Origin: Anadara kagoshimensis
Lineage: Eukaryota > Mollusca > Bivalvia > Arcoida > Arcidae
Direction of reading: 5' to 3'
Length of the DNA stretch: 64,000 nt
Assembly (NCBI GenBank): GCA_021292105.1
Contig: CM037872.1
Coordinates: 13,480,791-13,544,790 of the forward strand
A program made the translations under genes and the position numbers. The notes under the pieces are model-generated. The model was given only the letters and a program-made list of their open reading frames with translations, did no database searches and was not told where the DNA came from. Shown here piece after piece: positions 26,938 through 38,900 of this stretch (the stretch's first letter is position 1; every line of letters begins with the position of its first letter).

Positions 26938-27051
26938 GCCCGGAATTGTTTGTTTTTAGGTATGCTTCAGAGAGTGTGTACGGAGCATATTATTTATCAA
27001 CCAAATTTAAAGCCCGGAATTGTTTGTTTTTAGGTATGCTTCAGAGAGTGT
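26906..27051 (+). repeat. Tandem duplication of a splice-acceptor region
   Basis: The 40-bp string at 26938-26977 (gcccggaattgtttgttttt, then aggtatgcttcagagagtgt) repeats exactly at 27012-27051, 74 bp apart. The preceding tacggaacattttatttatc is also duplicated with small changes. Each copy supplies a TTTTTAG acceptor; only the second continues into the GPCR frame. Confidence 0.85.
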
Positions 27052-27953
27052 TTTTAGACTCTCAGTGGATGGTGGTGTTGTCCCTCGCTGTTGTCAGATT
27101 GAGGCTCAGCTGCTGTAAGCAGATCACGATACTACTAGTGGACAATTCTCCAACGTATATCACGCTATGTGTTTTACTTCTACTCCCCATCACGAACGCA
27201 ATAACCACCTTTGTGTCCTTTCTACCTACTGATGGAGATGTACATTTGTCCCAAAGGAATTATAGCAAAAAGGCTGTATCGAACAGGTCCGACATTTTCA
27301 TGACCTGTCAACAACATGGTACTCTGGAGTCAAAGGTTATGCCTTATGTAGCTTTGAGTTTTATTCCGCTGCTCATAACATGCGGCATATATTTGGCCAT
27401 CTTTTTCCGGATATCAAAATTTCCTGTCTATGCAGATGGAATGTTCAATGACGTCCGCCAATTTAACAGACGACGTTTTAGAAAACAAATCAAGATGGCC
27501 TTTTTAACTTTACTTGCGATGTTGCTTTTGTTTTGGTTCCCTTACACTGTACTTGAAATCCTCGTGATGGTGTCCAATGGGTACATAAATATTCATGTAC
27601 TCAGAATTCTGTTATACCTGAAAACTGTCATTTTTCTATTGCATCCATTCAGTGATGCAGGGTTTGACAGGTTTCGAAAAAACCTACTGTCGATGAAAAT
27701 TGCCTATCTACACGAAAGCCCTTTTCCCCAATTGAGAGATAAAAAAGAAGATGTAAAAGGCCATTGCTTTTCACCGGAAGATATTCCAAAAGGCAACGAA
27801 CATAATCCTCTTAGTCACACGCAGTTGACTATGCCAACAGGAAATAATTGCATCCGGGACTTTAATGACATCATGATCATGGATGACGAATTAGAAATCG
27901 GTGATCAACGTCTGCGCATGAAGAATTCGCGTCCTTTGTCTTATCTGTACTGA
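27034..27953 (+). CDS. Class A GPCR, 3' exon (TM3-TM7), 5' partial
   Basis: Multi-pass membrane receptor fragment of 305 residues counted from ATG 27036. TM3 is ~6-26 (SQWMVVLSLAVVRLRL), TM4 ~40-62, the second extracellular loop carries Cys91 and NxS sites (75, 83), TM5 is ~102-127, TM6 ~150-178 (FWFPYT for the usual CWxPY), and TM7 ~184-212 ending HPFSDAGF in place of NPxxY. RRRFRKQ and DRFRKN flank TM6 and TM7 as basic cytoplasmic ends. The tail is ~90 residues. The pattern resembles lophotrochozoan peptide-type (FMRFamide-receptor-like) receptors. TM1-TM2 were not found in the window, so the ATG at 27036 is probably internal and the exon begins after TTTTTAG at 27033. The E/DRY arginine site reads VRL. 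It may be a divergent receptor or a decaying copy. Stop TGA; AATAAA at 28259-28264 is a possible polyA signal. Confidence 0.72.
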
Positions 27954-28400
27954 AGTATTAATGGACTTATTTCATTCATAACTATAGACTTTAATTGGCT
28001 GACAAGTCACGAAGTAAATCTCTGTCAATATACTATTCTCTGTTCAGTATTGGCATAATAGACCTGGCAACTTAAGCCATATCTCGGCCACTCGGCATCT
28101 GAAATTCGACTCGTTTGCTCAGTGTTAACACCTTTGACCCGTATGTACTGTAATAATTAAGTAGATTCTATTTATAGCACTTTGATATTGCAAGTAGGAA
28201 AATAATAGTAAATTGTGTAGAAGCTTTTATCAAACGAAATAATAACATAAAATTTTGTAATAAATATTTATTGGGGCTACTGACCATAAAACCGGCGATT
28301 TTGTACCAGCAGCAGACGTGACGTGTGAAGCTATCTGGACAGGAGTTGCTTACCCTTTTCGGAAAATTGTTTGCCTGGTGAAATTTCAGCAAACTGTATT
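27954..28400. other. GPCR 3' flank
   Basis: Contains a possible polyA signal (AATAAA 28259-28264) and, near 28080-28150, a degraded right end of the ACCTGTCGAAAG MITE family (ctcagtgttaacacctttga). Confidence 0.4.
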
Positions 28401-28404
28401 TGTT

Positions 28405-28668
28405 GAATGTTGCTTAATTTTCCATCAGCCATTTTTTCAGCTATTCGCGACGAGAACTACTTCATTAATCTATGATCAAGTTCGTGTATGCACGAGACAA
28501 CAGTACCACTACGGAAGTCACATTTTACTGACACCAGTCAAGGCCGACGGAAAGGAAATTCACTTACCCACATGTGGTCTGGGCGGGACTCGAACTCAAA
28601 GCGGTGAGAGACCCTGGATTTGTAGACTAAAGTCTTATGCATTAGGCCTTCGCGACCTCATATCGTCG
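28405..28668 (-). repeat. SINE-2 copy
   Basis: On the minus strand the tRNA-like head (ggtcgcgaaggcctaatgca, then gagttcgagtcccgccc) is followed by cacatgtgggtaagtgaa and the body. It shares ttcagctattcgcgacgaga with the copy at 61.7 kb. Confidence 0.75.
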
Positions 28669-28772
28669 TATTGAGAAACAGCTTGTAGATTTGAAATTCT
28701 AATCAAATCCAACTACAATGTTCTACATTACTAACCTCCAAAAAGTAGCCAACATTTGTATCTCATGTACAG

Positions 28773-29005
28773 TACAGAAAGTTTAACATTGAGCTAAAAC
28801 AAAAACAGTGTCGAAACGTGGATATCTGGTGACTGAAACATAGGCAGCCACTAGTCTAATAGATACCAAAGAATAAATAGCGAATAACAAGAAATAGATT
28901 TAAAAAAACAAGCTGCCGGGAAGCTGCTGAGAATTTGCTAACGAGGGGCCGAGATGAGTTACCGATTCAGCACCATTTAGCTGAGTGATTAACTTTGGAC
29001 AGGTC
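28773..29005. mobile_element. MITE of the ACCTGTCGAAAG family
   Basis: Left agaaagtttaacattgagct and right tgattaactttggacaggt are imperfect inverted ends. The same ends bound elements at 35291-35673, 43235-43655 and 51525-51678. Confidence 0.55.
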
Positions 29006-29404
29006 TGTAGTCTATACCGTTTTATTTTGGTGGATTGTTTGTGCCATCACATGACGGGACATTAGTGTAAATCAAGAAAAGAAAAATAATATAGATTTGA
29101 AACATCATGACTGCCACCATGTACGCGACCTGTTCCATTCATAATGTAACACTTATCACCCGTGATTTTCTTACTTTTTCACGCATGAAATATATATAAA
29201 ACAATTTTGCTTGTCAGATATATGACCCAGTGTACGAGTAGAAACACTTTTTGCATGGTTTAACGTAAAACTAACTGCGTTGTGGAAGGCATTGATTTAG
29301 GGCTTTTGAAGTTGTACATGAGTTACAGAAAGATTGTAAAATAAGTGAAAGATATGGGCTACAATATTTCTACTGTGCCTCTGTACTGGATTAAACATCA
29401 ACCA

Positions 29405-29702
29405 GAAATTATGTTGGTTGAATGTTGATTCACGTCGCATCAGCAATTCTTCAGCGAAGAGAACTGTTTATTAATCTCTATGGATTAATCTATGAACAAG
29501 TTCATGTATGCATGTTAAGTGTGAGTGTGTTGTATAGTCTGCCTCGTACCAGCGCGCATTCAGGGCGACTTTAAGGTGCTAGCTTACCAAATCAGTACGC
29601 CACAGACAAGCGTACCTTTCCCCCAGTCCATTATACTGACACCGGATGAATCAGTAAAGACCAACGGCAAGTAAAATTCACTTTCCCACATGTGGAATAG
29701 CA
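29405..29702 (-). repeat. SINE-2 copy
   Basis: Body only: gcatcagcaattcttcagcg, gcgcattcagggcgacttta, gtacgccacagacaagcgta, cccacatgtgg. The tRNA head is absent. Confidence 0.75.
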
Positions 29703-30017
29703 GCTACTCCTTATGTCATCAGAAAGATACGTCATTTGATAGACTCCAAACGTGAGATGATGTTTCCATTGGAACTGTATCGTCTATTCAACACTAGATT
29801 TGTTTTTATTCTAAAACTGCCTGATGTTCGCAAGTCTAAAATTTTTAAGGTCATCTATGGCATGTATGACGTCAAAAGCAATGTTGCCTGTGGACAATAA
29901 CTAAAATTAATGTTTGATCTTATAAGTTTACATTCACACTTCAATCAAATAAGACAATGTGTTAATATAGAAATGTAGTTGATAATAAGGTCCCCCTAGG
30001 CCAAAGCCGAGAGAGAG

Positions 30018-30056
<39 letters not shown>

Positions 30057-30651
30057 TTGGACAAACGTGTTTTTAAATGAAGGCAGTGTTCAACCCAGTT
30101 TTAGTTGATGAGGTCATTCTATACAATAAACAAATGGATTGTAATTATTTTTAAAAAAAATAATATTAATAATAATTACAATATTAATTTACAAACCTTT
30201 AAGATTTTTTTGGAAAGGTCAATATTGAAACATCTACTCTCTTTGTTTGCATGCTCAATACTTGGTGTTATTATTATTATGTTATTATTGATATCTCTCA
30301 TTTTGTTATTTATGTATTTTTTTTTATTTTTTAATTAATAAATGTCAGATGTTATAATTATAACTATACATGTTGCAATGTACTGAGACATGAATGTAGG
30401 GGGAGGGTGTAAAAGACAATGTCCCCTTCCAATCCTTTTGTTTTGTATTTTTGTTTGTTTGCTTTTTTTTTTTTTTAATAAAATATAATATGAATACGTG
30501 TCATATCTTCTTTGACATTTTTAAACAGATACTAGTTGCAACTCACAATAATATATAGTGATACACTGATGAACTTATGTATCACATCTTCATTTTATTA
30601 AATAAAAACAGTTTGATTTTGAAATTTCTGACCAAAAATATAAAACTTGAC
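29703..30651. other. No gene seen; (GA)n microsatellite
   Basis: A (GA)n tract at 30008-30052. The frame at 30105-30338 is low-complexity AT translation. Confidence 0.5.
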
Positions 30652-30906
30652 CTATGTATCATAGATCAGTTCATTAATGTGTAGGAAACTCTGGTGTCCA
30701 TTTCCACAGTATGTAAACTCCGGTGTACGTCTTCCGGAAGCTGGGATCGTCGAAGCGAAGAAAAAGCCAACAGTAATGGTTCCATTGTCGTCCTGTGACA
30801 GTATATTGGCTGCCAGTAAGTTTTCTTGTACACTTTCACTGCAACAATTACACTCAAACTGATCGCGGATAACAGCGGAGTAAGTTTTGAATACAGTCGG
30901 TAACAT
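30652..30906 (-). other. 84-residue open frame crossing a transposon end
   Basis: Reads MLPTVFKTYSAVIRD, FECNCCSESVQENLL, DDNGTITVGFFFASTIPAS, RRTPEFTYCGNGHQSF. Codon use looks protein-like, but the frame crosses the left tip of the element at 30705, so it is probably fortuitous or a chimera. There is no acceptor upstream and no recognised family. Confidence 0.2.
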
Positions 30907-31343
30907 TTATTGTTTCAGTTTGAAGAAAATGATTGTTAATCATTCAACTTTTCAATGATATTTTCAAAGAAGTCAAATAAATTATATTTCCCGAGCATAA
31001 AAATATGATAAATGCCATATTTAATGCATTTGATTTAAGACACCAAGTGTTTAGATTAAAGGTGACGTATCCCTTTATCCCAAAACGCGACAGTTAAGAA
31101 ATACTGATTTAATTTCACGCTGGTGATTCCAGATAGTGTACGCCTAGCTGATAAAAACATGAACGCCTAGCTGGAATTTTAGTGGAAAAATATGTACGCC
31201 TAGCTGTACAGAAAATTGTACAATTTATTGCCATTTTTCACATTTTTCTTAGATAATCGGTTGAGAAAACCCCTTCACAACTTTATGCTAATCTCAAGGA
31301 TATGGTGCCATTTAATATACATTTTATTTATAAATAGATAGAT

Positions 31344-31676
31344 TGATTGATTGATTGGATGCGGTTTTACGTCAAAGTTAATAATATTTCACTTATATGG
31401 AGACGTCGCCAGCTATATGTGAAGCCATAAAAAATTGACCTATGCAGTGCGCTAAGGACAATGTGTAGGTAGAGTTCTTTACGGTGCCACGCCTGCTATG
31501 AGATGAAGGAACGGATTTTAATGTCTTTTTCGAAGGAATCGGCGACTTTCATTTCTACATGCCGAGTACATGGAGTATTTACTACCTATTTTTAAGATAT
31601 GGTCAGCCCCAGGCCGGATTCCGAACCCACGACCTCCTACACCAAGCGCATTACCAACTGAACTATCGTATATGTT
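31344..31676 (-). repeat. SINE-1 copy
   Basis: On the minus strand: head with ggaggtcgtgggttcggaat (B box), the body with taaagaactctacc, and a tail ending in gtaaaaccgcatccaat next to a (GATT)n run. It lies inside the Transib-like element, so it is the younger insertion. Confidence 0.75.
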
Positions 31677-31775
31677 GAAAAGAGCGTGTTGTTGGTAGTA
31701 GCAGAACCTATAAATCATTCCTTTCTTTTTAAATCAATCGACAAAAATGAAATAAAATAGCCAATTAGATAAATA

Positions 31776-32160
31776 AACAGGGGACCAAAGACCTTAACGC
31801 TCACCTCAGGATATGTCATATCTCGTGTAGAAAGTCAATGGACAATCACATAAATTACAAGGAATGTTTTAATTTTCAAGAGTTAGGACCTAATGTAAGG
31901 ATTTTTTTCAAATTTTTTATTACTTATCCTAAAATGCTACCGTATACTTCTTAATATTTAAGGTCTAGCTACAATAAATGTATGGACAGCTAGTAAAAAT
32001 CACAAAGGCAAAAACCTAGGTTATTTCAGTATTCTTACACATCTATGACCTTGACCTTTGATCCAATGAACTTCATCATTGTAATTAACGTCAATGCCAT
32101 ACTTATACAAAAAGTTTAGAGTTTTCCAGACATATATTTTGTGACGTCGTAGCAGACGTT
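31776..32160 (-). mobile_element. Pearl-like element, right-end fragment
   Basis: aggggaccaaagaccttaac and gctcacctcagg match the terminal block of the family (minus orientation), then ctatgaccttgacctttgat from one 145-bp unit. A further piece of a unit lies at 32771-32850 (aatattctaatatacatgcc). Confidence 0.6.
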
Positions 32161-33994
32161 CTTAATCGCGAAGGCCCTGATTATCTGTAATGAAAATTAT
32201 CCCCCTTTTTTAAATGACGTTAATTACGGTGTAACAAGAAAATGCTCCCTAAACAAAGAAAATACCACAAAATTTTAAAGGGGAATTTTTATTATTATAA
32301 TTTTAAAAATAAGTTCAAGCCCCCTTTGTGGAAATTACTGAAAATACGAGATTTTCAGATTATCTGGGAACCAAGCATATAAATGTTCAGAAACAAATAC
32401 TCCATATCTTGAACGGTTGTAAATCATTGAATCAAATGCACCCTCGGCACTTTTGGTTTTCTGATTGTGTATTTAGAATGGCGAGATAAAAACTTATGAA
32501 CTTTCTGGCTTAGTAAGAGAAAATATAGAGGACAACCACACTTTACGCTTCGAAATTTAAACACGCCGAGGAACCTGTATTTTAATATGACACTAACAAA
32601 TAAACATTACGGGCATCCTGTATGTGTGTAGTAAAAGTTCCGACTTGTTCCGACTTTTGTTAAAAAAAACTTTTGTTTTCTTTCGCTTTTATTTCCCTTC
32701 ATGTAAGACATTATTCATAGCGGACTGTCTAGGCGGATATGCAAATGAGATCATTGCCGTTCATTTTCTAAGATGTATCAAAATGACCTTAAGGCTAATA
32801 ACTTCAATATTCTAATATACATGCCTATTAAAAAGTTGATAGTTTTCCAGATCATGCACTGACAAATATAGTAGTTTAGCAATTTCCATTTCAAGAACCT
32901 TGCCATTTCCCCATTTTGAGCCCTACAGCTACGATTACTACATGTCCTAAGTATGCTACACATGGAATATCTAAGTTATATCTCTTGTATCTTTAGAGGG
33001 AAAGATTATACTATTTCCCTTATAGGACCCAAAGGGGACATAACTCCCTCATTTGTGCAACCAGAAAGCCCTTCACCAAGGCATGATTGTCATTAAGTTT
33101 CATCAACTTTGGCCTGGTAGTTTTGAAGGAGATGACTTAAATACATATTGTTCTGTCCTATTGTCAAGTCTATTTATGAAAGGTTTATTCACTAAATAGT
33201 TGATTCTCAAGATTTTGACTCCGATAATGTACACGATAATCGACTTATGAATTATTGTGAATCTACAGATGGTGGTCCAAGTTGGATTTGTATTTTGAAG
33301 TAAATTTGCATATTTCGCAAGAAAAATTCTGGGATTCCTAAAAATAACTTTCATCTTGCCCTTCAAGTTGAAAATCCTGTCCATGTCTGCAATGAAAAAT
33401 CAATTCTTTAAACAAGTTAACACGTGTCAGAGAACAAAATTAATTTTACAATGTTTTACAACAACACCAAACACAAATATATGTATGAAGAGATGTTCAC
33501 ATAAATGCAGCTAAAATACACTAAAATCCCAGCTAGGCGGTTGTTATGATTTTGCAAGAGTTGCAGCTAAGCGTACACCGGGTAAAAATAATACTTGTTG
33601 TAGTTAAATATTTAAACGTATATCTTGCATATGCGATTTGTATTCAAACTAGATGATGTTTCTTTGTTCCAATTACCTTATAAAACGGTAAGATCGGCTT
33701 TAAATTAAGATAAAATTCAATCTTACGCCAAGGAGGTTGGTGATTTTCCCCTGGCTGTCGATGATTAATTGTGTTTTTTGACATTATATGGTGATATTTG
33801 CGGGCAAATTGTAATGTCTAAGTGTTACTGACTTCAGCAACCAAAATTATAAGTGGTATCCAAGACTTGACAATTTAATTTTGAGCGTTTACTTACCTCT
33901 AAAATTCAGTCATTGAGACTATCAACATCACACGGTCGCTTCGACGATCCCAGCTTCCGGAAGACGTACACCGGAGTTTACATACTGTGATTTC

Positions 33995-35280
33995 GTCTAA
34001 TACATTATGAGTGATACTCACTCCACAGAGTAGGCGCGTTCACAGTATTTTCATTCACTTGAATCGTAACACTAACTATTCATTGCGTGGATTATCGTAT
34101 ATGAATATTTCTTTTCACTGAAAGGTCAAGCGGACAGGTCAAAGTTGTTTGCCTATACTACCAATAGAATATCGCCATGTTGTTGTCTAACCTCCACAAC
34201 TGTCTGGTAAACTGCAACTTTCACTATACTGCATAAATGAAAGTCCTTCTTCGAGAATAAACTCTCTTCAATTGAAACCTTACTAAATTGAACTAGATGT
34301 TGACCCGCCTTTACTGTGAGGTGGCTGCACATACAATTACGGACAAGATAGTATAAAAACTTAATGATATTATAAGTATTTTAATCACTATAAACTCTGA
34401 AGTCAATGTCTTTATATTAATTTTGCCAATCAATAAACAACCAGTGATAACTAGCAAGAAGACTACCACCAACCACATGCAAAACATGTTAACATCGTTT
34501 GTTGGTAGATTTTAGTTCATACTAAATTAATTAGAATTGTTTACATACCGAGATAAAGACCTGTGACTACAATGCCACGACTTAGGACGTACATTGAAAA
34601 TATATTTCAATGGTGTGGTTAACTAATTTTATGGGCGCCCAACTCTCCCACTTACAAAGTAGGCAGAGGTCTTTGTTGTCACTCAAACATATAGGTTGGA
34701 CTTCCACATGTACCATCCAGAAAAATTCTTATTTGACTTAAAAATCTTTAAAATGACGGAATCAAGCTATTTTAGCGTTTCACTACTGTAAACAAACATA
34801 TATTCACCTCTTTTTTCGCGTTTTTTCGCTAGTATAGTAAAATTGCGAAAGTATATTGTCGCGAACCTTAAATATATCAGATTTTCTAATAATTTCTTTG
34901 TTCTATTAATTAAACCGCGAATTTTCAGTCACGAATTGTTTTTGATTGTGACATCCCGAAAATTAATACCCGCGAATGAATGTTGTTTTACAGTATATAA
35001 ATCATTATAATAGGAAGACTACAGTTGTATTTCAAATGTTCGTACTGAAAAAAAATGCATTTTCTATACTGAACTGTTCTGTCAATATAATATCTCTAAG
35101 CAACAGCGCTTAACGTTGCCTTAACTTTTTTATTTTTAATGTGTTCATTTTAATATTATCCCGGGTATAAAACACAGAATACAACAAAGACAATGAGTCC
35201 AAATAGAAAAAGACACATTCCATAATCAGACATAAATCACCTGGATCCAAAAAGAAACAGAGAAAATGATAATGCAGTTA
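33995..35280. other. No gene seen
   Basis: A possible regulatory or decayed-repeat stretch only. 34810-34990 shows repeated cgcgaa/ttcgcg text (tttttcgcgttttttcgct; accgcgaattttcagtcacg) suggestive of an old repeat. Confidence 0.4.
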
Positions 35281-35290
35281 TACTACAATA

Positions 35291-35673
35291 CTGTCAAAAG
35301 TTTAACACCAAGTTAACGATGTAGTGCTGAATCCCCAGCATATCTTGGTCTTTGTTATCTTCAGTACAGACCTGTCACATATTTAACAATAACCTTACAA
35401 ATTAGTGTCAAATTGGCAGCTCATCCCGGGCTCCCGTGAGCTATATTGTATACTTGTGCCAACAATCCAATATATTGTGAAAACTGTCCAATAAGTTTGA
35501 AAAAAAATCGGACTGTTGTCACAACATATTGGATTGTTGGCACCGGTCCAGTCCAAGTATGTTAGGCTCAAGAGAACATAGGATGACAACATAGCAATAT
35601 CTTTAATCTCAGTCAATCAGCAGACGATCTTCGATTCCGTTTCGTTAGCTCAGTGTTAAACAGTTTAACAGGT
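35291..35673. mobile_element. MITE (ACCTGTCGAAAG family) with a nested hairpin
   Basis: Ends ctgtcaaaagtttaacacc and gttaaacagtttaacagg. Inside, 35456-35480 and 35519-35543 are near-perfect inverted arms (gtgccaacaatccaatatat / complement), a separate small hairpin element. It lies just downstream of the carbonic anhydrase stop. Confidence 0.65.
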
Positions 35674-35786
35674 CCTCTTTGTACCTATATGCAGGAATAC
35701 AAATTTAATACTGAAAGAAGGAAATAATATGTACATAATAATATTCTCTTGATAATTATCTGTCTGTACGGAATCCTTCACTCAGA

Positions 35787-35918
35787 TCACACATACATCT
35801 TTATAAAGAAGTTAGACTCCACTGGTCTCATCCCGGTTGCTTGAATGGGGCGGATGTTACCGTGTTCAGATATTGGCTTACCATCGAATCCCCGAAGCAT
35901 GTATAATGTGTACATCCC
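35787..35918 (-). CDS. Carbonic anhydrase exon 7 (C-terminus)
   Basis: Acceptor GCTTTAG|GGGATG; stop TGA at 35787-35789. Encodes GMYTLYMLRGFDG, then EHGNIRPIQATGMRPVESNFF, matching the family end NxRPxQPLNGRxV. There is no long tail or repeat domain of the nacrein (Gly-Asn) type. Confidence 0.92.
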   Translation of the reverse strand, partial: GMYTLYMLRGFDGKPISEHGNIRPIQATGMRPVESNFFIKMYV

Positions 35919-38900
35919 CTAAAGCAAAAAAACGAGAGTGTTAAAACATAACTGTAATGTTGAAAAAAGTTTTATAGCCGTAATCACTTTAAAGTTTTTG
36001 GTGCGGTAATTTTCGTCAAATTTCCGACATTTAAAATGTATTACATATTGTTTGAAATGCTTAAAAAATGAAAATTATTCGTATAAAATACTCAAAATCA
36101 CTTGCACAAGAATGCTACGGGTTGAAGTACCGATAACAGTTTCAAGCTTATCGCTCGGTTGTCGCCATTTTACCTAATGAATATGCATGATTTTAACCAT
36201 ATTAAGGTCGTCCAAATTAATCACGTGACACGAAAGTAAAGCAGAAAAATGGCGTCGGAGGTAAGGCACATGTTATTGTTTGCTGTTGTTTTGCCAATTT
36301 TTTTACATGCACACTCTTTTTTCGTTTTTTGGCCGAATCCGACAACGTTTGAGGTCTCCCCGCTTTCATTGGCCGATTACTGTCGCCATCTTTTGTTTGT
36401 CTCGTATGCTAATTTGGGTCACGTGATACCTGCCGACCTCGATCTGATGAATTTTAGACATGCCAACCCAAAATTATTTCTGAAACATATTTATTTTCTA
36501 AACATTTGAGTCCGATTACTAAAAATTTTACAATTAAGCGAATCGTCATAACTCTTATAATTTGTGAAAAATAAGGGTTTTGTGAGTTTTATTTTAAATG
36601 TCGGAAATTTAACGAAAATTACCGCACCAAATACTTTAACTATCATTATGATAACTTCCATGTTCTTTTCATTTTCAATTTTTAATTCACACATAGCGAA
36701 TGAAACTAGCTAGACTGAAAATTCTTAATCTTCCAGAGAACCGTACCCGGCCTCACTTTCCAACCCTTGTGGAACATCACGTGTGAAACTTTATTTGCCA
36801 GGTTTCTAAGTATTTACTTTGCCTTTGGTATTGTAATTTAAACACGGACGATGTTCTTGTCTCCGATTTTAAGGTTGATCTGTACGAGTATTATCTCGCA
36901 ATATAAAACAAGTAACCTAAATTGGGACATTGTCTTGTCTATATGCAACTCAACTGAACTGCTATATTTATGGAGTTTAGGGAGAGAGAAGGACAGAAAG
37001 AGAGAGAGACAGAGAGGGAGAGAGTTTTGTCTATATGCAACACAACTAAACTGCTGTGTTTATGTAGAGAGACAAACATGAGAGAGAGTATTATATTACC
37101 GCTGGCGATATCTGTATTGGCCGTTCCATCACTATCCAAATGTTGTTGGGTTTACACGGAGGAACAGATGACGATCCAACATAATTGTAAAAACTTCCCG
37201 TTGATGGTAGAATATCAGACAGAAATAGTGACGTATTGTGACCTTTATCTACAAAAACAAAATAAATGGAATATTAATTATAAATTGTCACGCGGCATTT
37301 TTATAGACTTAAAAGACTCATTTCTTGTGTTTGTAGTTTGTCAAAAATTTATGAAAAATTGTTTTTCAATGTTTCAAAAGAAAGAATCGCATCTTATATT
37401 AGTTAAGCAGATTAAAGCCAGGATTAAAAATACGCTCAAAGATACTTAAAAGTATATTAAGCACTGGAATTTGGCCTCAGTATCACAATGATTCTGTAAC
37501 CAAAGTTTCTTGACTTAAATCTGACAAATTTTGACAAAATTTTATGGTATTAAAATAAAAAATTCAACTAATAACATTAATAACATTAATTTTAGAATGA
37601 AGATGTAAAAAGTTAAAACTATCTAAAAATGACACATCAAATCCACGAATATCTTGAAAACTAACGATATTTTCATTTTTCATTTGCCAGATTTAAGTTA
37701 GTCAATTAGGAATTATTGTAAAACTGAGGTCAAACTACCTTTATGCGACCTTTAAGTTGTTGGCGCCACAACTTATAGGGATACTGAAGTCTAGCGGATT
37801 ATGACCAAAATCGATAGTTATAAGTACAAAATTAATCATAAAATTCAAAAAAATAAAAAGTTATTCCATTAAGGTATATCTTTAGCTATTTGAAAATTGC
37901 CGAAATCGTCGCTGCAGCTCTTTTGTGTTGGAGGTGAGAAGAACACCCTGTGACGTGATGTGTGAACAAACCTCGCCATTACAACCGCTATTGAAATAAC
38001 GACCACTATTGAAATAATATTTCAATAGCGGTTGAGAATGCACTGAAATAACGACCACTATTGAAATAATTTCAATAGCGGTTGAGAATGCACTGAAATA
38101 ACGACCACTATTGAAATTGGAATAATTATTTCAATAGCGGTTGAATCTGCACTGAAATAACGACCTCTATTGAAATAATTATTTCAATAGCGGTTGAGAA
38201 TGCACTGAAATAACGACCACTATTTAAATAATAATTATTTCAGTAGCGGTTGAGAATGCACTGAAATAACGACCTCTATTGAAATAATTATTTCAATAGC
38301 GGTTGAGAATGCACTGAAATAACGACCTCTATTATTTCACTAGCGGTTGGGAATGCACTGAAATAACGACCACTATTGAAATAATTTCAATAGCGGTTGA
38401 GAATGCACTGAAATAACGACCACTATTGAAATTATTTCAATAGCGGTTGAGAACTGAAATAACGACCACTATTGAAATAATAATGTCATAAGAACTTTTT
38501 TCTACACGAATAACCTAACCGCCTATTGAATATATTTGCGGTGACGATTATGTTTATCACTGCACAACCGCGTGTACCAGTGAATATGATCTTATTCGTT
38601 AATTAATAGTGATATATTTTACCATACCAAAAACAAAAGTTATAAGAGGTATTTGTTGAGGAACAGTCGTAATTTACCTCTGTTTTCTAATGTATAGTAT
38701 ATACTGGTAAGTTTATACATTAGCTTGTTTCCTATAAACAGTATATACTGGTCAAAATCATTACGAAAACCTTGCATGTACAGCTGCATTTTTCGAATTT
38801 AAGGTGCTTTGATTTTATTATTAAGATATCAGTTTAAATATTTTTAAGAAGGGTTTTTTCTATAACATTCAGTTTATAAACATAATGAACTATAATCCAT

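Larger units (their letters stand above)
30705..33989. mobile_element. 3.3-kb element, perfect 53-bp TIRs, 5-bp TSD (Transib-like)
   Basis: 30705-30757 and 33937-33989 are perfect inverted copies with tip CACAGTATGTAAACTCCGG. Both tips are flanked by ATTTC (30700-30704; 33990-33994). Subterminal tacgcctagctg motifs occur three times on the left (31139-31210) and twice inverted on the right (33532-33575), like transposase-binding sites. CAC-tips with a 5-bp duplication are the Transib/RAG signature. No transposase frame is present. The interior carries a SINE-1 and pearl-like fragments. Confidence 0.82.

Noticed and set aside
26946-27033. N-terminal extension of the GPCR frame
   Set aside because: It begins at TTG, not ATG, and reads through the duplicated acceptor; treated as intron, not coding.
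36970-37449. 159-residue plus frame
   Set aside because: Overlaps carbonic anhydrase exon 6 on the opposite strand and starts in a (GA)n tract; a shadow.
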